Assembly (NCBI GenBank): GCA_038503075.1
Contig: JBCAML010000005.1
Span: 248,001 to 312,000 of the forward strand
Length of the DNA stretch: 64,000 nt
From: Gyromitra esculenta
Taxonomy: Eukaryota; Ascomycota; Pezizomycetes; Pezizales; Discinaceae
Direction: 5' to 3'
Below are positions 8,862-21,494 of the stretch, in pieces. The notes below the pieces were generated by a model that saw nothing but the letters and a program-made list of their open reading frames with translations, was not told the DNA's origin and did not search any database. Both the position numbers and the translations under genes were made by a program. Each line of letters starts with the position of its first letter. Position 1 is the stretch's first letter.

Positions 8862-11808
8862 ATGCTCAAACGGAACTTCCTCGACGAGCCTGCCCCCGCG
8901 AACTACGTTGCCGGTCTCGGCCGTGGTGCCACCGGTTTCACTACTCGATCTGATATCGGCCCTGCGCGCGAAGGCCCGTCGGAGGAGGCCATCAAGGCTG
9001 CTCTTGCCAGGAGAGCAGAGGCATTGGGACAGCCAGCGCCGACAGCTTATGTTTGTCTCCCCTCTCCCCTGGACACTGTTGAGAAACCTGCTAATTGGGC
9101 TCTGCGGTACAGGGAGCTGATAAGAAAAAAGACGACGACGATGACGACGACGATCGATACCAGGACCCCGAGAACGAAGTAGGATTGTTTGCTGGAGGTG
9201 CCTATGACGAAGACGATGATGAGGCGGACCGCATCTACCAGGCTGTAGATGAGAAGATGGAGAAACGCCGGAAATCTAGAAGGTACATAACCTCCCTCCT
9301 CCTTTTCTTTTCGCCCCCCACGTTCAGAAACGCATGGTTTATCATCATGGTTTATCAGTTATACCGACACCACCTGTCCATTCTAGGGAAGCCCGCGAGA
9401 AGGCCGAACGCGAAGAATACGAGCGCCTCAACCCCAAGATTCAGCACCAGTTCGCCGACCTCAAACGCGGCCTAGAAACCCTCACCGACGATGATTGGGC
9501 CAACCTCCCTGAAGTCGGTGATTTGACAGGTCGCAACCGTCGTGCGCGGCAAGCGATGCGCCAGAAATTCTACCCAACCCCCGACTCGGTCCTTGCCAAT
9601 GCCGCCGGCGGTGGCCAGTTCGAAACCTCCGTTCAGGACGGCGGAGATGCCTCTGCAACCGCCTCCTCCGACACCGCTGACGGTACTATGACTAATTTCA
9701 TTGATATTGGTCGAGCCAAAACCAGAGTACTCGAAGCCCGTCTTGACCGCTCCTCAGGCGATTCCTCAACTGGCGCAACCAATATCGACCCGAAGGGCTA
9801 CCTCACATCCCTCAACCGCTCCTCGACGCAAACCGCGGAGCAAGTCGGCGACATCAAGCGTGTCCGCGAACTTCTCCAGTCAGTCATCAAGACCAATCCC
9901 AAGCACGGGCCCGGCTGGATCGCCGCCGCCCGTCTCGAGGAAGTCGCTGGTAAGATCGTCCAAGCCCGCACCCTTATCGCTCGCGGCTGCGAACACTGTC
10001 CCAAGAATGAGGATGTCTGGCTGGAATCCATGCGTCTCAATGATTCTCCAAACGCAAAGATCATTGTCGCAGATGCAGTCCGCCATAACCCCAAGTCCGT
10101 AAAGCTCTGGGTCGAAGCCATGGAGCTTGAGGTCGACCTCCGCGCCAAAAAACGCGTTGTTCGCAAAGCTCTCGACATCATTCCGCAGTCCGTGGTGCTC
10201 TGGAAAGAAGCCGTAAAACTGGAAGAGGATCCAACAGACGCCAAAATCCTCTTGGCCCGCGCTGTCGAACTAGTTCCGTTATCGGTCGAACTCTGGCTGG
10301 CCCTCGCCCGTCTCGAGACCTTCGAGAACGCACAAGCCGTCTTGAACAAAGCTCGCAAAGCCATTCCCACCTCCCACGAAATCTGGCTCGCCGCCGCCCG
10401 ACTCCAGGAGCAGCAAGGCAACGCCGCGAAAATCAATGTCATGAAGAGAGCCGTCGCCGCGCTCGCACGCGCAGAAGCAATGCCCTCACGCGAAGACTGG
10501 ATCAGAGAAGCAGAACGCTGCGAGGAAGAAGGTGCCACTGAAACCTGCCAGGCCATCATCCGTGAAACCCTTGGCTGGCAACTCGAGGAAGACGACGACC
10601 GAAAGAAGATCTGGACCGACGACGCAGACGGATGCATTACGCGTGGGCGCTACGAGACTGCGCGGGCCATCTACGCCTATGCCCTCCGTGTATTCTACAT
10701 CAAAAAATCTATCTGGCGGGCTGCGGCAGACCTGGAAAAGAATCACGGCACCAAAGAGGCACTCTGGAACCTCCTCGAGAAGGCAGTCGAAGCCTGTCCA
10801 CAGTCTGAGGTCCTCTGGATGATGCTCGCGAAAGAAAAGTGGCAAAACGGTGATATCGATGCCGCGCGGCTCGTGCTCGCAAAAGCATTTAAGCAGAACC
10901 CGAACAACGAAGACATCTGGCTCGCAGCCGTGAAGCTTGAGGCCGGAAACGAGCAACACGAGTCAGCACGGTACCTCCTAGCCACAGCACGCAGCTCCGC
11001 CGGCACCGATCGCGTCTGGATTAAATCAGTAGCGTTCGAACGCCAGCAAGGAAACACCGACGCTGCACTCTCCCTCGTCAACGAAGCCCTCCAGCTCTAC
11101 CCGAAAGCCGACAAACTCTGGATGATGAAGGGCCAAATCTACGAACACGAACTCTCCACCGTCCCCCCCGCGCGCGAAGCCTACAACGCCGGAACTAAAG
11201 CCTGTCCGCGCTCTATCCCACTATGGCTTCTCCTCTCCCGCCTCGAGGAGAAAGCCGGAGTCCTAGTACGCGCCCGATCCGTCCTCGACCGTGCCCGTCT
11301 CGCAGTCCCCAAATCGCCCGAGCTCTGGTGCGAAAGCGTACGTGTAGAACGGCGCGCCGGCAATATCACCCAGGCGAAGAAACTCATGTCCCAGGCATTG
11401 CAAGAATGCGCACACTCAGGCCTACTCTGGGCAGAAAGTATCTGGCATCTAGAAGCACGCACCCATCGACGACCGCGCCTCGTGGAGGCGATCGAGAAAG
11501 TGGGCAACGACGCAACTCTATACGTAGCCGTCGCGCGCAACTTCTGGGCGGAGCGGAAACTAGCGAAAGCAGCGAGCTGGTTCGAGAAAGCAATCTTGGT
11601 AGACCCCGATCGCGGCGATACGTGGGCGTGGTATTGGAAGTTTTTGAAGATGCACGGCGAGGAGGATAAGAGGGGGGATGTCTTGAGTAAGTTGGAGATC
11701 ACAGAGCCAAGACACGGCGAGGTATGGCAGAAGGTTGCGAAGGATCCTCGAACGAGGTGGAAAAGCTCTGAGGAGATTCTGGAGGCGGTTGTTAAGGAAT
11801 TGGAGTAG
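8862..11808 (+). CDS. PRP1: Pre-mRNA splicing factor Prp1/Prp6 (U4/U6.U5 tri-snRNP)
   Basis: Exons 8862-9050, 9113-9282 and 9387-11808 join in phase to 926 residues, close to the family's usual length. The N-terminus has the PRP1_N signature ([25 protein letters not shown]) and then an acidic stretch encoded by (GAC/GAT)n. The remainder is a long array of HAT/TPR-like helical repeats with recurring W-x-E/A-A-x-x-L-E patterns (for example [30 protein letters not shown]). Prp6/Prp1 bridges U5 and U4/U6 snRNPs in the tri-snRNP in the nucleus. Intron 1 is GTTTGT...CAG with a CTAAT branch; intron 2 is GTACAT...TAG. The large antisense open frames across the body are shadows produced by its GC-rich codons. 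Confidence 0.95.
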
Positions 11809-13005
11809 ATTGGTTTTTTTATCTCTATGTTGGAAGTGGTGTACGATAGCGGGGGCCCGGGGGAGGGGGAAGGGGGTGTGCGAGTGATATCTCATGTTAT
11901 TAGTATTATTATTTTTCCCCTTCGTAATTTGGGTGTTTGCTTCATGAATGGTCACTCGAATTTTTTCATTCTGGGTCTAAAAAGCGGAGGGTTTACTAAA
12001 ATTTGATGATCGCAACTATATACGTGTATGCTTTGTTCGGTGTTTTGGTGGATGCGTGAAGTGCTTGTGATAATCCTTTTCTCGCTACATTTACACATGA
12101 TGTGCTTTTTGAATTTGCAATAGAGCAGGAGTACGCATGCACGAGACTAATGTATTTCTACTTTCTCCATCGAGCCACTGTATGACAGAATGTATATGAA
12201 ATTCACATCAAGACCCCGTTCCCCGCCCCAGAATTTCCGACCTCTTGCTCCTGCTACTACCGGCCATCAAGGCTCTCTCGGCCTTATATAGTAAACTATT
12301 TACTGGTCCCCCCCAAGCTATCTTAACAAACACACACGTCTAGGTGCATTAGCAGCTGTGATTTGAACTTTGAGTAGCCGTGTCATAGAAAATCACTCTT
12401 GTCTTGGCAGAAAAACCGATTCTAGGACCGGATTGATTGATTGATTGGTTTGCTGGAATTACGGGGGGACGAACGACCATTAGTATTGTTTTCGTCTGAA
12501 TGCAGTTCGTGGGACGAAGTTTTAAATCATGAGATGATTTTGGTGGGCGTCGCTTTAAGCTTATTCGTTAAACGTGGATATTTAAGAAGGCTACATGTAG
12601 GTGGGCCGCTTTAAGTGGATATATACTACGAACACAGGATTGCTTGGATTTGAGACAACATATAGCTATAAGTTTCGCATATATATTGATATAGTATCTA
12701 TGTTACTGAACATAAGTATGGTGGTGAATACGTGTGCCTCAGCTATTACATGCACATATATGCCACTAATTTTTTTTTTTTCTGATGAAAGGGGTTAATC
12801 ATTCATTCTATGGATCCTAAGGCGCCCCTAAGGAACTAATTTTTTCGATTCTATTCCTCTCATCTCCCGCCTCCCTCCCGCCTTTACCCCTCCAGTTTGC
12901 AATAAATACGCATCTCTCCAAAGAACGGTAGGCCGTCTTCTTCTCATCACCATCCTCTTCCCATCACCGTCCTCTTCCCATCACCCCCAGCACCACTACC
13001 CAAGA
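11809..13005. other. Intergenic between PRP1 and F-box-like gene
   Basis: No gene seen. It holds the PRP1 3' flank and, at about 12938-12990, roughly three copies of an 18-bp pyrimidine-rich unit (CCTCTTCCCATCACCGT) just upstream of the next start codon, which may be part of that gene's 5' leader. Confidence 0.5.
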
Positions 13006-14583
13006 ATGAACCCAATGGCCTCATTTCATCAAGTGATGGACTCATGTCCTATCCACCCGCGTAGCACCAACTCCAAACGTCAAGCGAGAAGGCGTATTCT
13101 CTACTTTTGCGATCTGACCTCGCTCCGCACCCTCCGTCTCGTCAGTAGAGGTATTGGCGAACTAGCAGCCTACGAAGAAGATCGATATTTTCACGACCTT
13201 CGCATCACGCTCAACCTTAACGAAGCTAGCTGGATAACGCAAGGCCACTGGACCGCCCTCGAGCGGATCGGAAAGCTCGCACGGCGGGTGGTTATCGTGC
13301 TTACGGTCCCGGACGGACGAAAGAAGATCGAGTTCGAACCACGCAAGCCTAGACCGGGATCTGATAGAATCCCAACTATGAATCCGCTCGCGACGGAGCC
13401 TGGCTATGGGGCTCAAGAGAGGCCGGTCGCTATCCTTGGAGAGGTTTTTAAGCAGTTCGGTGCGAACGATGATGAGCAAGGGCTCTTCAAGCGAGTGTTT
13501 GTTTTGACGCCGAATATGCGTACGCTGTGTCTGCGGGACCAGGTGATCTGGCATAACGCACGCCCTGAAGAAGTTCAAGCAAGCTGGGGTAGGAATTTTA
13601 TTGACGAGGCTTTGATCTATATCCGCTGCCAGCTTGAAGAAACACACTCGGATCGACTCGAGAGGTTGTGCCTTGTCGAGGAGCTGATCCGCATCGATGA
13701 GGCAGCCAGAGGTTGTGAGCTGGAGTTTCTCAAGAGGCTGATCGTGCTTAAGAAACTGTGCATAGTTGAGAAAGAACTACTCGACCAACTCGGTACTCTA
13801 TGTCGGCTTAGCCCAATAGCAAAATCTGAGGCTATTTACCGGGTCAATACAGTCGTCAAACAAGGCAGATACGTCAGACTGAATCTCATCGTCAAGCTTG
13901 AACAATCATTGCTCATCAAACGCGAAGAGGTGGCCGAGCTTAGGAAGCGAATTAAATTCCCGGATACGCTTGAAATGCAAGTCGGAAGCCCATTGGCGTT
14001 GTGGCACCTCAGAACCTTCCCGGGCTACGGAGACGGTGGAGATCCATCCCAAGGAGCTGGAGCTTGGTCCACCATCAAGACATTGAGCCTGACTTTACCG
14101 TCTGCGCTTCCTGGACTGACCTATGGGAGGAAACGGACCGTGGTGAAAGGGATCCATGAGTTTTTAGGAATTTTTTCAGGCAACGTTGAGGACATCAGCA
14201 TTATCTTTGTCGACAACCTTTCCGTCAGTGGCGCTTCTGCACAGTCCAAGCGCGGCAGGAATCCCCTTACCTACGAGTCAGATCCAGCATTTGGCGGCGG
14301 CGCAATCAGCAAAACCATTTACCCGTTATTGAAGAGACTCAGCCTGAGGGGTGTCAATCTCGTGTGGGAGAAGAGCTTAGAAGTATTCATGATGGAACGG
14401 GCGCTCCATTGCCTCGACCTTGTCTTGATCAACAGCGAGTTCATGAATGCCGAAGATTGTGGGAAGTTCTATAAGATTTTTGAGATACAGAATCCGGAGA
14501 GGCTGAGACACTCCAACGTGCCCATGATCTTGTCAAGGACGTTCACCCTTCCTGGGGCAAATGGTTTTGATGGCAGAGGTTAG
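13006..14583 (+). CDS. F-box-like domain protein, function unknown
   Basis: A single uninterrupted 525-residue frame starts shortly after a pyrimidine-rich leader. Residues about 28-60 (ILYFCDLTSLRTLRLVSRG then IGELAAYEEDRYFHDL) match the second half of a fungal F-box: leucine-rich, with the conserved RLVSR. The usual first helix (LPxEIL) is missing or degenerate. The remainder has several Leu-rich stretches (SLTLPSALPGLTYG; LLKRLSLRGVNLV) like the substrate-binding regions of fungal F-box proteins, which act as SCF ubiquitin-ligase adaptors. Residues about 250-320 are Glu/Lys/Leu-rich and probably helical. No introns are needed. The domain call rests on a partial motif; the target is unknown. 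Confidence 0.62.
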   Translation: MNPMASFHQVMDSCPIHPRSTNSKRQARRRILYFCDLTSLRTLRLVSRGIGELAAYEEDRYFHDLRITLNLNEASWITQGHWTALERIGKLARRVVIVLTVPDGRKKIEFEPRKPRPGSDRIPTMNPLATEPGYGAQERPVAILGEVFKQFGANDDEQGLFKRVFVLTPNMRTLCLRDQVIWHNARPEEVQASWGRNFIDEALIYIRCQLEETHSDRLERLCLVEELIRIDEAARGCELEFLKRLIVLKKLCIVEKELLDQLGTLCRLSPIAKSEAIYRVNTVVKQGRYVRLNLIVKLEQSLLIKREEVAELRKRIKFPDTLEMQVGSPLALWHLRTFPGYGDGGDPSQGAGAWSTIKTLSLTLPSALPGLTYGRKRTVVKGIHEFLGIFSGNVEDISIIFVDNLSVSGASAQSKRGRNPLTYESDPAFGGGAISKTIYPLLKRLSLRGVNLVWEKSLEVFMMERALHCLDLVLINSEFMNAEDCGKFYKIFEIQNPERLRHSNVPMILSRTFTLPGANGFDGRG

Positions 14584-15748
14584 CTTGTGGGGTTGGAATG
14601 GGCTATCTTAATGGTGAAAGTTAACTTATATCTCATGCGTTAGTTTAAGTTGGTAATAGTTATGATGGTTTGGGGGGGGGGAAGATATAAGAGCAACTTT
14701 GTGCGTAGTTAGTGTTGGTGGTGGGTGTTCGCCATGCTTCATAATGAATTGACGGGATAGAGAACACAGAACACTCACGGTATGGGCTATTATAAATGTA
14801 CCAAGTTAAATTTTCAGGGTAAAAGCACGAATTCACATACACATGTTCCATCGTCAAACTAAGCAATATCTCGCGATCTATCTGTGAATTGAAGTTACTA
14901 CTTAGCCATTGCCTCTGGCAGTGAAACTCGATCGTTAGCCAACCCTACCTATAGACGTGCGCCCACAGTTGTTCGTAAAACGTAATCCAGCTGATGAAAA
15001 TCTGCAGGGTGGTCTGGGTAAAGGCCCCTGTGACCTCTGGCGTGCGATGCCGCATATCTAGATCGGTCGACATGTTATTTCACCACCAGAGATTCCTTGT
15101 CTCACGGGCAGCCAGCAATGTGAGACATAGAAGTTTCCGTCTCAAACAAAAACACCAACTGCCGCCATTCCATCAGATCCAGTAGTATAGGACAGTATTC
15201 TCTGCGACGCGGTGTGGTATCATTTCTCTGCCAACATGGCAACCGGTAGTGATTCTCTTTCTACCACGGTAGTCGACGTAGGCTCGTATGCTCCACTCTG
15301 GGTAAGTAAATGCTCCACAGTTAACACCGTTCGATCCCCATTTTAAGCTCGAAAGCCTGGTCTCAATCCAACTCCGGTAAGCGATGAGGCTGGGACAAGC
15401 TTACTGGTGTTCGATCTTTCCCGTTGCGGATAACCCGCTATTCGTTTCTTTTTTCTTCGGCCGAGCTAGTTTAGGCTACAGTTATGTGGAAGCGGCATTG
15501 ACCATCAGCAAGACGCAAACTTCCATTGCCTCGTAAGGCTGACAGACACCGGGGGGAATGTTTAAGGGTTTGTGATGCTGGCATCCTTGGGTAGAGGATA
15601 GGATGTAGGCAGCATCTCACTTGATCTACCCCGTCAACCATGGCCACTCTCTCATGCAGACTAAAAGCTGGTTGCATGCCGCAAGCTAACGTAGGGCCAC
15701 CGTATTTGATCGGCTGGTCCCCGCAGAATTCTGTCGTCTCTTCTCTCC
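14584..15748. other. Intergenic; one possible orphan first exon
   Basis: No complete gene. At 15236 an ATG opens a 22-codon stretch (MATGSDSLSTTVVDVGSYAP then LW) that ends exactly at a consensus donor GTAAGT (15302). That is the pattern of a first coding exon, but no convincing second exon was found before the next fragment. A G run and an AT-rich stretch occur near 14670-14880. Confidence 0.35.
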
Positions 15749-16156
15749 ATGAGCCTTATCTGCCCGAGGACTAAAGCTCAACCAGATATGGGTCACGTTC
15801 CTGACGATATCAAGTCGGTTGTCCCAACAGTCAAACGCCATCCTTCAAACGAACCACGTTATTCACCTGTCCCAGTAGAGGGCGAAGATCAACCCCACAA
15901 ATGGGGGATCCATTGGCATACACCAACCCTTATCATCGAGACATTTATTCTTGCAATAATACTTGCAGCAGCACATGGTGCTTTCTGCGTGATACTGGTA
16001 GATAATGATGCCGTCTACCAGAGATGGTCCATCTTGGCAGGTCTAGTAAGACAAGACCCAAGCCGCTTTTGGGAGAGAGGAACTGGCTTGTCAAGCACAA
16101 AAAATCTCAAACGGGGTCTCCATTTCCAGGGATATTCTAAACTCTCCGTTATTTAA
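15749..16156 (+). pseudogene. Truncated N-terminal fragment of a fungal multi-pass membrane protein
   Basis: The frame gives 135 residues. A polar N-terminus is followed by KWGIHWHTPTLIIETFILAI and a hydrophobic stretch, the start typical of a large family of ascomycete multi-pass membrane proteins (H-W-x-T-P-T-L followed by the first membrane segment). After YQRWSILAG the similarity stops: the sequence becomes unrelated (LVRQDPSRFWERG...) and ends after about 35 residues. A donor-like GTAAGA occurs at that point, but the convergent helicase gene ends only about 100 bp downstream, leaving no room for the rest. It is probably a decayed or transposed fragment. Confidence 0.45.
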
Positions 16157-16261
16157 ATCGCACGAAATTTCCTAGTCACCTGGCGAAGTCTGATGTCTAA
16201 CGATAAAGTAGTCATCTTGTATTTTTTAACGTAACGCAACGAAAATAGAAACGAAGTAGCC

Positions 16262-19200
16262 CTAAGCTTGCTGCACCAGCTGATATACCAGATAGAATAT
16301 TTCAAGCCATTTCTTCTGGCTCTCTGATAGCTCTTTCCCTGGCGCACGGAAAGAACGATTTGTGATGTCTTTCAGCCGGCTGCGGAGAATCTTCATAGCC
16401 ATCATGCTTTTCCAATCCTGGAACGCAAATCTAACACGATTGCCATCGATAATGGCCACGCCCGCGTACATCTTGTCTCTAGTTAATTCACTAGTTCTAT
16501 TTCCAAAAGCGAGTTCGGGTTAATACTCACTCTAAAATCCACGTCCCCGCAGAGCAGTGCGACAGTTATCTCGTCAACGTGACTGGTCTCATGGGCGTAA
16601 AAACTAATACGTTAGTTATTCATCCTCTAGCATAAAAAGATTTAACTCACTTATTGGATTGCATGATTGTGTAGTACGCTAACCATTCGCTCCTCGTAGA
16701 TCTATTAACTGAATTCGGATGTACCGCGATATTTTGACTATTAAGGACATTTCTCCATCCCTTTCCATCTCTCGCTAGTAGTTTTGGATAGAAACCTGCC
16801 GCAATAACTGCGCTGACTATGGAGTCATTATTGCTGCTATGGTCTACTAGCTGGGGCACCACAAAAAAGTTTCGACGACGATAGGTCGCAAATCGGCATC
16901 GATTGAGGTAGTTTCTCTCGTCGTGTGTTAAACTAAAAAACCCAGCGTCGATAACAGAAACCACAAGCTGCTGCTTCAATTCTTCGATCCCGGATAGAGT
17001 CCGCGCACTAAGGTAATTTTTACGGCAAAAATCGGCTTCCGTAAGATTGTTACTTTCGCAAACACGCCTCCAGGAAGAATACGCGTTCCATCCAGTAAGT
17101 AGATCAGAATCGCCTGCTAACAATTAGCTCCAAGTTAACTCCTGCACTTAGAGGAGCATGTGCCTCTCTTGAATGAGAATCTCGCCGCATCCGCCTCCCT
17201 TCGATGTCCCATTGGAGTAACGAAAGGAGATTTCGATGACAATAGCGCCGCAATGGTAACCGCTGCGTCCAAGCATCCATATATGCAACCATAGAGCACT
17301 AACTTGCCGAGATAAACATCAAGGGGTAGCCTAGCCAGTTGACGCCCCAGTGCTGTGAGCTCTTCTGTTCCAGTTAAAGCTTTCGCCTATTTGGTGTTAG
17401 TGGTCTGTAGTTTTATCAAACTAATTGGAAAGATATACCTCGATTAATGAATCAATTGCTCTCTTGATGTTCTTGGGCTGAGGAGCATCAAGAGCCTGCA
17501 AGAGAACTTGCTCAATGCCCCCGAGTTTGCAGATCTTAACCCTGAGGGCGAGATCCTGCAACGATAGTCTCATCATCTCAGGTGTTTGTTGATCGACCAT
17601 CTATTTGAAATATTAACAACTCATATATATCCCTATTCGACTCCAAGGTAACGTACCCATCGATCATGCCGATCCTTCGTAAACAGATGAAAACACAGTC
17701 CTTCCTGCACTCTTCCTGCCCTTCCTCTCCTTTGCTTTGCATTTGCCCTACTTATAAAGGTCTCTATTAGTCTACTAAATTGTCTTCTCTCGTCGAATCT
17801 CATTTCTTTATGTTTTCCGGAATCGATAACACAGGTAACATCCGGAATCGTGATTCCTGTCTCAGCAATATTCGTAGCAATTACGATCTTCCTCATCCCT
17901 TTAGGTGGCACCAAGAACGCTGCTTCCTGATCTTCACTTGCGATGGTTGAATGAAGTGGATATACTAGCCATCCCCCATCTCTTTTATTTGAGCCGAAAG
18001 ATGGGTGAGCTGATAAAAGATCATTTAATCTTCTAATCTCGCCCATACCAGGAAGGAAAATAAGTATTGCTCGAGAATAGTTTACGTATTCAGGCAAGAA
18101 TGCAACCGTCTCAAGCAATTTGACAATAAGATCGTATGGTATCTCATAGGGATTCAAAAGAGACAATGTGTGTTTTGTGTCCTGTGAGTAACAAGCCAAA
18201 CCTAGAATACTATTAGTAACAGCTTTGTCGGTGTCGATTTCGACATCATTATCGTCTGCCCAATCATTACGACTCCGAGAAGCTCGGACGTCCTCCTCGA
18301 CTTTGAAGTTGGTAACCTGAATTGCGTCTTCGAGATACTGAGTCCTAACGGGAAAGGTCCGGCCAGGAACGTTCATCACAGGAGCGCCATCGAGATATTC
18401 CGAGAATTTAGCTGCATCAACAGTTGCAGACATAAGGATAACCCTGTAGTGGTGAGCCAATGGATGCTATCGAGGAGGAAATTCTAAAATACTTCAGGTT
18501 TTTTCTCCGCAATAAGAGTTTCTTCAATACAATCATCAAGAAGTCGCTATCGATACTCCGTTCATGAACTTCATCCAAGATCAAATGTGTCACCTCTTCC
18601 AATTCTGGTGACCTCTCAAGCATGCGCATGACGATACCCTATTAGCAACCATTAGCAACCATTAGCCTTTCAATAAAAATATATTGATATCATAAGACTT
18701 ACTGTAGTAGCATAGATTAATCTTGTGCCTGCATGCATATTACTTTCTAATCTGATTGCATATCCAACCAATGAACTCCTTCCGCCGAGATCTGTTTTTC
18801 GTTCTCCAAGCTCCTCCGATACACGTCGTGCTAGAGATATTGCCGATATTCTTCGTGGCTATTCAGATTTAACATTTGAAACAAAGCAGCACACGGGGGT
18901 AATACTTCGGTGCAGTAGATTCTGCATGGCCTTCCTTGAGAAAGCTCATGCTCCAAGATAAATGCAGGAGTTTGTGTACTCTTCCCACTGGAATACGTAT
19001 TAGCGGCGATTTCAGATAAAAGAGTGGGGAATCTTCAATACCATCCTGTCTCGCCGCAAATAATCACCACTTGCTCTCGCTCAATTACTGCAAGTACCTC
19101 ATCCTTGAATCCCCACATCGGCAATTGTCGTCTCCCTTTCAACATATGCAAATAATTAGGCGTACTAACTCTATGTTGCCAATCCGCTTTTATTGCCATT

Positions 19201-21494
19201 GCTTCATTGGTATCCTTATATACTGGCTGAGGGATATCTTGAACTTCGCCGCCGCCCACTTTTACGTCATATTTTATGATTATCTTTTTCTTCTCAAGAT
19301 AGCTCCCTTCGTCCACCTCGCTTCTGTCTCCACCAACACCTAATAGTTTTTTCAATTCTCGAAGGGCTTCGCGTTCTTGATGTTCGGATTTTAAACGATC
19401 CTCTTCCACCAGTTCAGACCATAATTCCCGCCAAACTGTAGGAAGACGAAAATAGACCTTTTCTTCTTTCTTGCTGCAAAGCTGGTATAAAGCGTATGTG
19501 GCAATATAACCTTCGGCTTGGTCTTTTGTCGGCGTTCCGAGAGAGGCCATGGAAAACACAGCAGTGAGGAGAGAGGACGTAGCCACAACGACAGGAGGCC
19601 GCTCATCAGAGGATAGCGTAGCTTTAATAGATAAGACAATAGTAGTGGTAGAGCAGCTAATAGTTAGACAAACTCGAGTTGATATCGAGGTACCCGGGAT
19701 AGTTTCATAGCGAATTTTTGAGTTTACGTCCCTGAGACCCATTTAGTTAGAGCCCATGATCATGGCTACATTAACCAGTAGGGGGTGGTTTTAGGAGAAT
19801 AACATACCGACTCTTACAAACTTCCTCGAGAACCCTTTTCACTATCTCTGAATCCACTCCGGCCCTTCCTTTTGGCTTACTCTTCCCAAAACTATTCCCA
19901 GTAGAGTTTGTTTCCTCAAAATCCCTAATACTAATCTTCTCTTCTTTTGTATGCCCAGCTGCAATTTCTTCTGTTGGCGGCGGCTCGAAAAGCCCACCGA
20001 GTAAATCCAACTCGGCGTCAAATTCTTCAGCGAGAGGAGTAATAGCAGAATCTAACGAAGGGAAAAGTGTGATACCGCCGTCATATTCTTCTTCGTCGTC
20101 AGATTCCAGAGTTAGAGACGATAACGTCTGACCTAACCTTGACGGCGTAGGATTCCCTCCAGACCATTTCCCTTCAGGCTGTTTCTTTGTCCATGCTTCT
20201 TTTTCGAGCCTCAGTCGCTCTCCTGCCCACACGTATTCTGCTTCTTTCAGATCAAATAGCGGATCCCGGCTAATAATTTCAAGCTTATTCTGTAGTCTCT
20301 TAAGTTCAGCTGTTTTTTGCGCCGGAAGTTCCGCTGTAGTTTTAGCTACTTTACCCCCTTTGCCTCTCTTTTTTCTAGTTATGGGGGTAGTAGAAGCAGG
20401 ATGGATATGATATACCCGCGTTTGTAGGTTGATATACTGTGGTATTAGCTCTTCTGGTGCCATTTCCTCTTCTTCTTCCTCGACGTCCTCATCCAAGGTC
20501 TCACCCTCATCGGAAATATCTTTACTTTCCAATCTCAGATCACGAATAGGGTGGGAGCTTTCGGTTGATAGATGACGGATATCAGCTTCGTGGTGTAATA
20601 TAGTACTAGGAGTTGAGGCCCTTGAGGAGGCTTGGGTCTCCGTCGGTGTTACATCTATAACGTATCAGTGATAGTTATATTTCCAATACTAAAAGCTTGG
20701 AGCAACGCAGAGCTATGAAGTTTACCTGACAGCCCAGAATCTCCCCCCTTTCTTAAACTACTCTCGATTGCTGAACTCTCCACAAGTCCTGGAAGTTCAT
20801 CCTCATCGCAATTTAATGCTAGCCACTCCATGATTTCTTCCATAGCTTGCTCTGATCCTTTTTCCTTATCCAGTAGACTATTGGTCATCCCCACAAGTTG
20901 TTGTAATCCCTCTTCCACCCTTTTTAATGGAAATCCCATAGCAAGCAAAGCTTTTTGCAAGATCCATCCGTTTATCAATACTGTTTCTCCCTTCCAAAAT
21001 TTGCTTGCCCCTCCCTGATTCGATTGAATATATTCTTCTCTGGCCAATTCCAGAATCCTCTCACCGAGCCCAATATCCTGCTCCGACACCTCCCCAGATT
21101 TCTGCTTCGAGGTATATCTTGTAAGATTAAATCGAAATATATTCTCAAGTTTCAGAGGGAAGCATATATTCCGGATCGTTCGTTTCTCTGCCTCGGCTTT
21201 TTTCACAATTTTTCGTACTTCCTCCTCAACTCGAGGACCTTGTTTCTCTACCAGGCATTGTAATTCAAAATTTTCCTGCTCCTCTTCAGTTGGTATAGTG
21301 TACTCTTCCCCGGCTTTCTTCTTTGCTCCCTTTATGGGCTCAGAAGCTGCAGTCTCTTTGCTCCCAGTTGTGCTCGCAGCAGCAACCTCTAGAGCAGCTG
21401 TCGGTGGTTTAACCTTGGATGGAGTGGATTTTGTTGCAAACCCGCGTGCAGAGTTTACGGCAGAGTTTACGGCAGATTTCTTCTTTTTCGCCAT
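16262..21494 (-). CDS. DEAH/DEVH-box ATP-dependent RNA helicase (DHX29/DHX57/YLR419W type)
   Basis: Twelve exons join in phase (from 21494: 21494-20726, 20654-19808, 19731-19042, 18987-18906, 18858-18703, 18638-18493, 18443-17657, 17600-17439, 17386-17164, 17113-16651, 16603-16531, 16471-16262) to about 1535 residues. The N-terminal third is Lys/Glu-rich with a UBA/RWD-like part. Helicase motifs follow: I GETGCGKST, Ia TEPRRISAISLARR, II DEVHER, III SAT, then IATNIAETGITIPDV, and QRRGRAGR (VI). The C-terminal part matches HA2 and OB-fold regions (LALRVKICKLGG, LGRQLARLPLDVYLG, FKRGDSDLLTGWNAY). Relatives unwind structured 5' leaders or act in translation and RNA surveillance. The intron at 17114-17163 has a GC donor. 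Four coding blocks would look like separate genes if splicing were ignored. Confidence 0.92.

Noticed and set aside
9798..10637. Long minus-strand open frame (279 codons) antisense to PRP1
   Set aside because: It is a shadow of the GC-rich third positions of the PRP1 exon. The composition is Ser/Arg/Ala-rich with no domain, and the plus strand encodes an unmistakable HAT-repeat protein.
11181..11702. Open frames on both strands near the PRP1 3' end
   Set aside because: Arg/Ser-rich shadows of the same exon; no conserved motif or splice support.
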